Positions 1 through 7,059 of a stretch of DNA of 13,900 nt are shown here, piece after piece. Location: positions 1-13,900 of the forward strand of contig JALVRY010000271.1 of NCBI GenBank assembly GCA_027024625.1, read 5' to 3'. The notes beneath the pieces are model-generated. The model was given only the letters and a program-made list of their open reading frames with translations, did no database searches and had not been told where the DNA came from. The position numbers and the translations under genes were made by a program. The stretch is from Thiotrichaceae bacterium (GTDB lineage Bacteria > Pseudomonadota > Gammaproteobacteria > Thiotrichales > Thiotrichaceae). Positions within the stretch are counted from its first letter, which is position 1; each line of letters starts with the position of its first letter.

Positions 1-1
1 A

Positions 2-556
2 AAATGGATGAAGAAAATTAGGGTATTCCCTAATAAGTGGGTTATATGGTTTGATTCACTTAGTGGGAGTAAAGGTGCTAATTTAGGTTTCTTATTATGT
101 TTGTTTCTATTGGTATTACTTAGTAGCATCCGATCAGCTCCTGTATTTGGTAAGCTTGATTTTATCACGGTAGATTCACGCTCATGGTGGTGTGCTTGGC
201 AAGACATGATCAATCAGTTAAAAGGTGGTGGTAAGCCTATTTATAGTGATTACACCACCAGTCTCGTTTTACATGATATTTTTAATTATGATGTTGCTTA
301 TGTAGACTCTAAGGGGGAGAGTTATCGTGCGCTTAGCTTGGTTGAGGGTGAAATGGATATTAAGAAAATGGAAGCACAAAAAGAGTACCGCTGTATTATC
401 AATTTAAAAGGTTTTAATGCTTCATGGATTCCACGAGAAACGAGACATTGGCAACATTCAGTAACATTAACTAATTTACAGTACCAATATGCTGGATCGG
501 AGAAATTAGAAGAATTAGCTCTTAGAAAATTTAATAACTGTGTTATTTATAGATAA
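2..556 (+). CDS. C-terminal part of a membrane protein, probably a polytopic glycosyltransferase (partial at left edge)
   Basis: The frame stays open to the left edge (codons AAA and TGG precede the first ATG at base 8), so the gene probably starts outside the window and only its last ~184 codons are visible. A basic, tryptophan-containing stretch leads into one clear membrane segment (about residues 26-41 counted from the ATG at 8), followed by a soluble C-terminal domain of about 140 residues. One final helix plus a soluble tail is the usual ending of polytopic GT-C type glycosyltransferases. The tail has the pattern W..A..MI.QL....PIYSDYTTS, and a similar D-(P)-Y-T stretch occurs in the tail of the 704-residue protein two genes downstream. 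Its stop codon overlaps the next start (TAATG), implying translational coupling with the GtrA-family gene. Function is inferred from context; no catalytic residues are in view. It could instead be a complete 182-residue single-pass protein starting at base 8. Confidence 0.6.
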   Translation, partial: KWMKKIRVFPNKWVIWFDSLSGSKGANLGFLLCLFLLVLLSSIRSAPVFGKLDFITVDSRSWWCAWQDMINQLKGGGKPIYSDYTTSLVLHDIFNYDVAYVDSKGESYRALSLVEGEMDIKKMEAQKEYRCIINLKGFNASWIPRETRHWQHSVTLTNLQYQYAGSEKLEELALRKFNNCVIYR

Positions 557-993
557 TGAAATATTTACAGCTTAAAAAGCAATTACTTGGGAATATGAGT
601 ATTTTCGCTGTGATAGGGAGTGTCGGTTTCTTTGTGGATGCTTCTGTACTGAAGATGTTTTTATTGCTAGTTAAAGACGATCCTATTCTTGGAAGAGTAG
701 TTTCCTTTCCTATTGCTGCAACTGTTACGTGGTTTCTAAACCGACAGTATACTTTCTCTTCATCATCTACATATAAATTAAGATCTCTTGGAAGAGAATG
801 GCTAATTTACCTGATGGTAAATGGCATTGGTCTTGCGGTAAATTTAAGTGTTTTTATCTTGGTTATAATGTATGTGGAGTTTGCTAAGTTGTATCCCATT
901 ATTACTCTGGGGCTAGCCTCTTTAGTTGCCTTATTTTTTAATTATTTCGCCTCAAAGTATTGGGTATTTGGGCAAAAACGATTGCTTGGATAA
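556..993 (+). CDS. GtrA family membrane protein
   Basis: A 145-residue protein with four predicted membrane helices (about residues 15-37, 47-62, 82-107 and 112-133), the normal length and topology of the GtrA family. Family hallmarks are visible: FAVIGSVGFFVD at 17-28 in helix 1, TWFLNRQYTF at 58-67 after helix 2, and FFNYFASKYWVF at 127-138 near the C-terminus. GtrA-like proteins are thought to help move polyprenyl-phosphate-linked sugars across the inner membrane, or to assist the enzymes that make or use them, in O-antigen glucosylation and similar pathways. The start overlaps the previous stop by one base (TAATG) with no strong Shine-Dalgarno sequence, so translation is probably coupled. 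It sits between two membrane proteins that look like periplasmic-facing sugar transferases, which fits a gtr-type decoration unit. Family assignment is firm; the substrate is unknown. Confidence 0.9.
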   Translation: MKYLQLKKQLLGNMSIFAVIGSVGFFVDASVLKMFLLLVKDDPILGRVVSFPIAATVTWFLNRQYTFSSSSTYKLRSLGREWLIYLMVNGIGLAVNLSVFILVIMYVEFAKLYPIITLGLASLVALFFNYFASKYWVFGQKRLLG

Positions 994-1003
994 GTAGTAA
1001 CTT

Positions 1004-3118
1004 ATGGTAGATCTATTTTTCAGTCTGTGTTTGTCACTGCTTGTCGTTATTTTTCAAGTTACTGTTCCAGGTGTGGCGTTGTGTTTGCTTGTGTCAAAGC
1101 GAGCTATTTGGACATTGGTTGATGCATTCTTTTTGGGATTATTATGGAATGCATTTATTAGCCTACTCGTTGTGCCCTTTTTCTATAACACGGCTGATGT
1201 TTCTTTTACTGTAAGAATTGTTAGTGTTTTGTTGGTTACGTTTACAATGAGCCTATTCATCTTTGGAAGAAAGCAAGGGTATAAAAGCGTACTTCATTCA
1301 GTATTAGAAAATTCTGTTTCAAAATATCATTTTTGGCTATCCACAGGTGCTATCGGGATTGCGGGTCTTTTCGTATTTACACATAATCTAGGTTTTGATG
1401 ATGTAGCGCATTTGAAATATTTGAACGAAGCTGTTGCTGGTGATCCGTACCCAGTATTTCGTTTACTGGTGGGTGATTGGGAAGCCGCAAGATACCCATT
1501 GTTTGGTCTTATACTAGGGCAATTAGGGCAAGGTTTTTCAGCAAGTTCACTTTTTCTTTATTACCTCATAGGGTTTTCTGTACTTACTGCATTTATATTA
1601 AAAATATATGAAATTCTGTTAGCAGGAAGACTTACTGGGAAGCAAGCCTTTGCTTTTACATTGCTTGTTGCTGCTATGCTCATGGTTTTCAGTTTTGACA
1701 ATTACTTCAATTTTGGTATTTACCCACTTCAGCAAGCAAAATTGTTGTTTATATTAGGAGTAGTCTATCTCTTTATTGGGTGGGGAAAGCTGTGTAATAA
1801 GCTTTATTTCTTTATTGGAACGGGGTTGATAGGTTATGCCATTGTTTATCATTTAAATCTTTTATTGTTATATATTTCTGTTATACCACTCATTCTTTTA
1901 TTTATATATTTTCGCACTAGTAATAAAAAAAATTGGTTAATATATTCGATAATGTTCTTTATTCCACTGTTTATTTCTACTCCTTCTTTGCTCTCTTCAG
2001 ATCACGGTTTTTTGAAGCATAAAATAGAAGTAGAAGCACCGCCATCAATATCTACAGGGCCAAAGGTTATTGTCAAGAAGCCATCACAGTTTGAAGCACT
2101 ATTATTAAAAGCAAAAAAATTGTTGCTGTGGGTAAAAGAGGGAAGATATAGAAGTAAATATATAGCAAGAGTATTTTCATTAGAAATATTTATGATTCCT
2201 CTTTTATTAATACTCGTATTACAAGTTGGTTTTTTTAGTCAGTTTGGCTTAATTGTTGTAGTTGTGTCATCTTTAGTCATTGCACAACAGCTATTTAGCA
2301 CTATTCCAAAGCAATTTGTTGCCTCCGCCTTTAAATCTGGAACTTCTTGGATGCTGTATGATATTGCTCGCTCAGGAGTGAGCCTCAAACAGTCGAGTAG
2401 TAGAGTTTTAACTGACCCATATACGGCATTTTATTTAAAACTCTTTGGAAAGAAAAATATAGAAGTACTTGACTCAATGGCTGAAATACTTTCCTTTTCT
2501 CCAGAAATATCAGATATAGGTCTTAGTTATACAGCTTCTCGATGGGATCAAGGTAAGAATGATCAGTTTTTGTTAAATGGACGCTTTTGGGGTTTAAGAG
2601 CAAAAAAACAGTGGTTATCAAATGACACTGACGATGTGAAATTTTTAGCAAAGGATTTGCAGCGTTTCTATGGGGAGGGAAATATTCAGCGATTAGGGGC
2701 AATCACAAAGAATACATTGGAAATTGCTAAGCAACAGATAAATTTACCTTTTGTGATTCGTTCTGCTGATATTAACAAGGGGGTAGATTTAGATTCTTAT
2801 AAGCAAGAACTGATATCTAGTCTTTCAGATAAAACAACTTTTATTTATCGACACTTTGCTATTGTAAAGCTTCAAAAGCTTCTTAAGGGGGATGAACTTA
2901 TTTTTAAGTTGGAGGGTAAAGGTGATGCAGATTATATGGGGCATCTTTCTGAAGTTGAGAAAGTAAAACTTAAAACAGAAGACTTGAGGGGTAATAGAAT
3001 CAAAATTCATGTAGAAAAAGATATAAGTGAAGTGTTTTTAGTTTTCAAGATGGATTTTGGCCACCTTGGTGAGCTTGGTACTATGCAGTCAATATCATTT
3101 ACAAAAACTAGCCAATAA
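1004..3118 (+). CDS. Polytopic membrane protein, putative GT-C fold glycosyltransferase
   Basis: A 704-residue protein. Residues 1 to about 430 contain roughly ten to twelve hydrophobic segments (for example 5-30, 38-60, 68-88, 108-127, 180-200, 214-232, 243-262, 267-303, 309-329, 393-430). Residues 431-704 form a soluble tail. An acidic motif, GFDDVAHLKYL at 130-140, lies in a loop after the fourth hydrophobic segment; GT-C glycosyltransferases carry a catalytic Asp or Asp-Asp/Glu pair in an early external loop, so D132/D133 are candidate catalytic residues. About 100 residues of polar, lysine-rich sequence (330-390) interrupt the membrane part. The tail contains RVLTDPYTAFYL (467-478), resembling a stretch in the truncated gene at the left edge. 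The gene follows the GtrA-family gene by 10 bases with no obvious Shine-Dalgarno sequence and precedes wzm. A sugar-transfer role on the periplasmic side is inferred from topology and neighbours; I do not recognise a named family member. Confidence 0.65.
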   Translation: MVDLFFSLCLSLLVVIFQVTVPGVALCLLVSKRAIWTLVDAFFLGLLWNAFISLLVVPFFYNTADVSFTVRIVSVLLVTFTMSLFIFGRKQGYKSVLHSVLENSVSKYHFWLSTGAIGIAGLFVFTHNLGFDDVAHLKYLNEAVAGDPYPVFRLLVGDWEAARYPLFGLILGQLGQGFSASSLFLYYLIGFSVLTAFILKIYEILLAGRLTGKQAFAFTLLVAAMLMVFSFDNYFNFGIYPLQQAKLLFILGVVYLFIGWGKLCNKLYFFIGTGLIGYAIVYHLNLLLLYISVIPLILLFIYFRTSNKKNWLIYSIMFFIPLFISTPSLLSSDHGFLKHKIEVEAPPSISTGPKVIVKKPSQFEALLLKAKKLLLWVKEGRYRSKYIARVFSLEIFMIPLLLILVLQVGFFSQFGLIVVVVSSLVIAQQLFSTIPKQFVASAFKSGTSWMLYDIARSGVSLKQSSSRVLTDPYTAFYLKLFGKKNIEVLDSMAEILSFSPEISDIGLSYTASRWDQGKNDQFLLNGRFWGLRAKKQWLSNDTDDVKFLAKDLQRFYGEGNIQRLGAITKNTLEIAKQQINLPFVIRSADINKGVDLDSYKQELISSLSDKTTFIYRHFAIVKLQKLLKGDELIFKLEGKGDADYMGHLSEVEKVKLKTEDLRGNRIKIHVEKDISEVFLVFKMDFGHLGELGTMQSISFTKTSQ

Positions 3119-3136
3119 AATTGTAATTGACTGAAT

Positions 3137-3141
3137 GAAGG
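3137..3141 (+). promoter_or_regulatory. Ribosome binding site for wzm
   Basis: GAAGG lies 11 bases before the ATG at 3153. The 34-base gap between the preceding stop (3118) and wzm is the largest in the + strand run apart from the gap before the last + strand gene, and this is its only recognisable signal. Confidence 0.45.
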
Positions 3142-3152
3142 CATAAATAATA

Positions 3153-3971
3153 ATGAAATTACTGTGTAGAAACTTGTTACAACTCTATCAAAGCATAACA
3201 GAAAATAGCTTTATTCTTTCTCAGCTTGCCAGAGCAGAGGTGTTAACACGCTATCGCGGTTCAGTACTAGGTCTTGCTTGGTCAGTGCTTAACCCACTAT
3301 TCATGCTGGTAGTTTATTCGATTGTATTTGAGTTTCTATTAAAAGCACGTTGGGCAGTAAAAACACCCGAAGAAACACCTTATGCACTGGCTTTGTTCGC
3401 AGGTATTTTGGTACATGCATTCTTTGCAGATATTCTTACGCAGTCAACAACGACAGTTTCAAAGAATGCTAATTTTGTAAAAAAAATTGTTTTTCCCTTG
3501 GAAGTTCTTCCCGTTGTCACCGTTATTTCTGCTGTTTTTAATTTGGCATTGAGCCTTGTTGTTTTTCTACTGGCAATAGTGTTTTTTAGTAATCCTATTC
3601 ATGCCTCTTTGTTGCTTATTCCTGTTTTGTTTTTCCCTTTTATTTTATTTGTTCTTGGCATGTCCTATATGCTAGGCGCAGTCGGGGTGTATATTAAAGA
3701 TATATCACAAATAGCGGGTATGTTATCCACTATGTTTCTATTTTTAAGCCCTGTTTTGTATCCAATTTCTATATTGCCCGAAAAAATACAGGCAATTGCT
3801 ATGCTGAACCCACTAAGCTTTATTATTGAGCAGCTTCGTGTACTCGCGTTAACTGGCGGAGCATTTGATTGGCAAGGATATTTTGTCTACTTATTGTTTT
3901 CCTTGCTGTTCTTATCCTTTGGCTATGCTGTATTTCAACGAACCAGAAAGGGCTTTGCTGATGTCATCTGA
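3153..3971 (+). CDS. wzm: O-polysaccharide ABC transporter permease, Wzm type
   Basis: Inner-membrane subunit of the ABC transporter that moves a completed, lipid-linked polysaccharide from cytoplasm to periplasm. The 272-residue length and about six membrane segments match the ABC-2 polysaccharide export permease family. Typical features are the N-terminal cytoplasmic stretch ending RAEVLTRYRGSVLGLAWSVL (27-46), the NANFVKKIVFPLEVLPV stretch after the second helix, GVYIKDISQI before the fifth, LSPVLYPISILPE in the extracytoplasmic re-entrant region, and LNPLSFIIEQLR before the last helix. The C-terminal FQRTRKGFADVI tail is also usual. The gene overlaps the ATPase gene by 11 bases, as expected for subunits made in fixed ratio. 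Together with Wzt this implies an ABC-dependent, not Wzy-dependent, pathway. A capsule or other glycan exporter of the same family is the alternative, but the Wzt C-terminal domain favours O-antigen. Confidence 0.95.
   Translation: MKLLCRNLLQLYQSITENSFILSQLARAEVLTRYRGSVLGLAWSVLNPLFMLVVYSIVFEFLLKARWAVKTPEETPYALALFAGILVHAFFADILTQSTTTVSKNANFVKKIVFPLEVLPVVTVISAVFNLALSLVVFLLAIVFFSNPIHASLLLIPVLFFPFILFVLGMSYMLGAVGVYIKDISQIAGMLSTMFLFLSPVLYPISILPEKIQAIAMLNPLSFIIEQLRVLALTGGAFDWQGYFVYLLFSLLFLSFGYAVFQRTRKGFADVI
3945..3952 (+). promoter_or_regulatory. Ribosome binding site that sets the wzt start
   Basis: AGAAAGGG, ending 8 bases before the ATG at 3961, is a strong Shine-Dalgarno sequence inside the end of wzm. 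It supports a start at 3961 over the upstream in-frame ATG at 3865, which would add 32 residues unlike any Wzt N-terminus. Confidence 0.75.
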
Positions 3972-5250
3972 TATTGTGCTAAAAGTAAAAGGGATTTCTA
4001 AAGCCTTTCGAATTTACAAATCACCACTGGATCGTATTTTTCACTTATTTAATTATCGCAATAAGAATATTAGTGAGTTTCAATCACTTGAAAATGTGTC
4101 ATTTGAAACCAAGAAAGGTGAAACAGTTGGTATTGTTGGTCCAAATGGCAGTGGCAAATCAACACTATTGCAAATAGTTGCAGGAACAATGGAAAGCACC
4201 TCTGGTGAAGTAGAGCATACTGGTCGTGTGTCTGCTTTATTGGAGTTAGGTAGTGGCTTTAATCCACAGTTTACGGGTGCTGAGAATATTTATCTTAATG
4301 GCTCGTTATATGGTTTATCCAAAGTGGAAATCGATCATGTTTATAATGATATTGTCGAGTTTTCAGGTTTAGGAGACTATATTCAGCAACCCGTTCGTAA
4401 TTACTCCAGTGGCATGTATGTTCGATTAGGTTTTGCGATTGCAACCAGTGTTAAGCCTGATCTACTAATTGTTGATGAAGCTCTTGCGGTGGGAGATATT
4501 CGTTTTCAGAAAAAATGTTATCGACGAATTGATAGGCTAAAAGAAGAGGGTGTGACGATCCTTTTTGTAAGTCATGCAACCGAAGCAATACTAAATCACT
4601 GTGATAGAGCAATTTACCTGAAAGCAGGCAAAGTAATAAAAGATGGAAGCCCTAGAAGTATTGTCAATATGTACCTTGATGATGTGTTAGGCACTGGTCG
4701 TTTATCTGCCAAAGCAGGCGAAAAAGCAGTGAGTAAGGAAGATGCATGGTTAAATAAGCGTTCCTATAATCCTTATGAAGATCGTTGGGGAGATGGTCGA
4801 GCAAAACTGCAAGACTATACCTTGAGTGTTAATGGCGTAATTGAACCTGAAGTTATTTATCCAAAAGATGAGATTCTACTTGAGTGTAATATTGAATATA
4901 TCGGAGAAGTAGCTAACCCTGTCTACGGTCTTGATATTAGAACGGTAGAGGGCATTCGTGTGTTTGGCACAAATAGTAAGTTGCAAGGCTGTGACATTGA
5001 ATCAAAGTCCAAAGGCAATAGCGTAACTGTGCGTTATAAAATACCAATGATGCTAACAGGGGGGGACTATTTTATATCCATTGGAGTGGCTGATCTCAAC
5101 AAAAGTGGTCATGCTGATCCCGTAGAGCGTCGTTATGATATGTTGCATATTAAACTCTTTGAATATGAGCAATCTTATGGTTTCTCTTTGCTTGATGCCA
5201 GTATAATGGAAGAGAATAATCAACCGATGGAATCATCCACGAATGGCTAA
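3961..5250 (+). CDS. wzt: O-polysaccharide ABC transporter ATPase with C-terminal glycan-binding domain, Wzt type
   Basis: Cytoplasmic ATPase that powers polysaccharide export with Wzm. With the start at 3961 the protein has 429 residues, close to the long Wzt proteins of E. coli O8/O9a. The nucleotide-binding domain spans about 1-245: Walker A GPNGSGKST at 60-68, signature YSSGM at 148-152, Walker B LLIVDE at 168-173, and switch histidine H205 in FVSHA. The next region, about 270-415, begins with an R-W-G-D-G stretch and is rich in beta-type sequence; it matches the Wzt C-terminal domain that binds the modified non-reducing end of the glycan. Its presence implies a capped polymer, in agreement with the methyltransferase gene that overlaps its end by 8 bases. 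A run of seven G (5059-5065) lies in this domain. Transporter assignment is firm; the ligand of the C-terminal domain is inferred. Confidence 0.95.
   Translation: MSSDIVLKVKGISKAFRIYKSPLDRIFHLFNYRNKNISEFQSLENVSFETKKGETVGIVGPNGSGKSTLLQIVAGTMESTSGEVEHTGRVSALLELGSGFNPQFTGAENIYLNGSLYGLSKVEIDHVYNDIVEFSGLGDYIQQPVRNYSSGMYVRLGFAIATSVKPDLLIVDEALAVGDIRFQKKCYRRIDRLKEEGVTILFVSHATEAILNHCDRAIYLKAGKVIKDGSPRSIVNMYLDDVLGTGRLSAKAGEKAVSKEDAWLNKRSYNPYEDRWGDGRAKLQDYTLSVNGVIEPEVIYPKDEILLECNIEYIGEVANPVYGLDIRTVEGIRVFGTNSKLQGCDIESKSKGNSVTVRYKIPMMLTGGDYFISIGVADLNKSGHADPVERRYDMLHIKLFEYEQSYGFSLLDASIMEENNQPMESSTNG
5059..5065 (+). repeat. G7 homopolymer tract inside wzt
   Basis: Seven consecutive G encode part of TGGD (366-369) in the glycan-binding domain of Wzt. 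A one-base slip would truncate that domain while leaving the ATPase domain whole. A similar seven-base run is present in the Fe-S gene (13379-13385), so the tract may have no special meaning. Confidence 0.5.
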
Positions 5251-7057
5251 TCAGCGATTGCATAGTAGTTACTTATATAGTGAAAAAGATGGTATTTGGC
5301 TGAGAGAGGGCTATGCCAGTATAGCTTATAGTGATGGCAGTGAGATCGAAAATCATCTCAAAACTATTGTTGATCAAGCAGTAGATTTAACTGTTATGTC
5401 GACAGAGCTGGCTAGGCAATGCACTGATTGGCCAACAACGTATCACCTCACACGAAAACGCTCTAATGTGTTGCGTCCATTTGCCGCTAAGCTTAAAGGT
5501 AGCTCAGTCTTAGAAATTGGCTCAGGTTGCGGGGCAATTAGCCGTTTTATTGGTGAAACGGGTGCCGAGCTAACCGCTTTAGAAGGCTCTATTGTACGAG
5601 CTTCGATTGGTGCATCTCGCTGTCGAGATTTGGATAATGTTTCTGTTATTAGTGATAATTTCCAAACTTTTGAGGCTGATCAGCAATTTGATTTTGTAAC
5701 TCTAATTGGTGTTCTTGAATATGCTCGCCACTTTGTTGATGGAAATGACCCAATTGCAGAAATGTTACTCAAAGCAAAAAGCTACCTAAAACCTGATGGT
5801 GTATTAATCATCGCAATTGAGAATCAGCTAGGGCTTAAATATTTTGCGGGCTATCCTGAAGATCATGTTAGTAAACCAATGTATGGAATTGAGGAACACT
5901 ATGATAATGCTAGTGTTGTTACCTTTGGGAAAAAGGAGTTAGGACAGCGTGTTGCTCAAGCAGGTTTAGATCAGCAAACTTGGTGGTACCCCTTTCCTGA
6001 TTATAAAATGCCTAGCCTAATGGTATCGGATACTGGTGTAGCTCATTCTGATAGTTTTGATCTTGCCACGTTAGTTCGATCAACATGCTTTAGTGATCGG
6101 CAAACACCAGAAGCCGTAAGCTTTTTGCAAGAACGAGCTTGGCGACCTGTTATAAAAAATGGTCTATTAGCTGATATGGCTAATTCTTTTGTTTTACTTG
6201 CGTCTCGCCGTGAAATTACAGATTTTCCAGCATATTATGCAATGCATTATGCGGTTGAACGAAAGCCTGAATTCTCGAAGCAGGTTATGTTCAATGCGAC
6301 CGAAGCAGGTGAAATCACAGCACAACAAAAAAACTTATATCCAAATACTACACAATCTACAGGAGATCTTGAGCAAGTTTTAGATATTCAAAACTATATT
6401 GTCGGCAAGTCTTGGCAGGATAAGTTGTTGGATATTATGACGACACCAGATTGGTCTGTTGATGATATTGCAACTTGGTGGGATTACTGGTGGGAAGCGT
6501 TACAAAAGCAGGCTCAGCTATTTGGGAAAGAAGTATCATTAGAGAGTGATATTGATGGTGTATTGCTTGATGCAATGCCGAGAAATTTATTTTGTATGGA
6601 GAACAAACAGCCTCACTTTATTGATTTAGAATGGAATTACCAAAATAAACTTAGCACTCGGTTTATGATATTTAGATCCTTGTTAAGCTCTCTTCAATCC
6701 TTGGGTATATGTGCTGAGCCTAAAGCTGAAACACCAGTACATGTAGGAAGCTTGATCAAGGCAGTGTTAGCATCAAGACAGATAACAATGACGGATGAAG
6801 AGCTAGCAAGTTTCGTCCAGTTAGAAGGTAAGATTCAGACACTTGCTACAGGGGGTGTTGGTTTAACGCTTGAAGATTATCAGAGCTTTTCCATCCGAAC
6901 ATTCAATACCTTGTTACCTGCTTCTCATATTACGACACTAAAAAATGAGCTAATTCAGACTCAAGATGTGAATAAGCTTATGATGAATTCTCTCAGCTGG
7001 AAACTCACCAGGCCACTACGTGCAATTATGCCAATTCTAAGAAAAATAAAAGGCTAA
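5243..7057 (+). CDS. SAM-dependent methyltransferase with kinase-like domain, putative WbdD-type chain terminator
   Basis: A 604-residue protein. Residues about 65-240 form a class I methyltransferase domain: motif I VLEIGSGCGAISR at 89-101, an acidic residue ending strand 2 in ALEGS (E114), and FDFVTLIGVLEY at 149-160. Residues about 325-500 look like a weak protein-kinase/aminoglycoside-kinase fold: a possible ATP-binding lysine (K363), then DAMPRN at 443-448 (catalytic Asp and Asn spacing, D443/N448) and FIDLEW at 459-464 (metal-binding Asp, D460). The C-terminus is helical and ends with NSLSWKLTRPLR (582-593) plus basic residues, a tail seen in many polysaccharide enzymes. WbdD of E. coli O9a has the same order (methyltransferase, kinase, helical tail) and ends chains with a methyl-phosphate cap read by Wzt. 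The overlap with wzt supports such a role. The methyltransferase is clear; the kinase part is my inference and could be a different module. Confidence 0.75.
   Translation: MANQRLHSSYLYSEKDGIWLREGYASIAYSDGSEIENHLKTIVDQAVDLTVMSTELARQCTDWPTTYHLTRKRSNVLRPFAAKLKGSSVLEIGSGCGAISRFIGETGAELTALEGSIVRASIGASRCRDLDNVSVISDNFQTFEADQQFDFVTLIGVLEYARHFVDGNDPIAEMLLKAKSYLKPDGVLIIAIENQLGLKYFAGYPEDHVSKPMYGIEEHYDNASVVTFGKKELGQRVAQAGLDQQTWWYPFPDYKMPSLMVSDTGVAHSDSFDLATLVRSTCFSDRQTPEAVSFLQERAWRPVIKNGLLADMANSFVLLASRREITDFPAYYAMHYAVERKPEFSKQVMFNATEAGEITAQQKNLYPNTTQSTGDLEQVLDIQNYIVGKSWQDKLLDIMTTPDWSVDDIATWWDYWWEALQKQAQLFGKEVSLESDIDGVLLDAMPRNLFCMENKQPHFIDLEWNYQNKLSTRFMIFRSLLSSLQSLGICAEPKAETPVHVGSLIKAVLASRQITMTDEELASFVQLEGKIQTLATGGVGLTLEDYQSFSIRTFNTLLPASHITTLKNELIQTQDVNKLMMNSLSWKLTRPLRAIMPILRKIKG
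7048..7053 (+). promoter_or_regulatory. Ribosome binding site for the two-domain glycosyltransferase
   Basis: AAAAGG lies 6 bases before the ATG at 7060, inside the end of the methyltransferase gene. It supports independent initiation of the downstream gene despite only two bases between stop and start. Confidence 0.6.
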
Positions 7058-7059
7058 AC

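Noticed and set aside
2825..3010. Short - strand open frame within the 704-residue protein gene
   Set aside because: AT-rich antisense shadow with no recognisable feature.
3127..3154. Promoter-like TTGACT plus AATAAT before wzm
   Set aside because: The -10-like element would overlap the wzm start codon, and the AT-rich background makes such matches common.
3865..3960. In-frame N-terminal extension of wzt starting at ATG 3865
   Set aside because: It lies fully inside wzm, its translation does not resemble any Wzt N-terminus, and a strong ribosome binding site precedes the ATG at 3961.
6189..6383. Short + strand open frame inside the methyltransferase gene
   Set aside because: Out-of-frame shadow of a well-supported gene, with no motif of its own.
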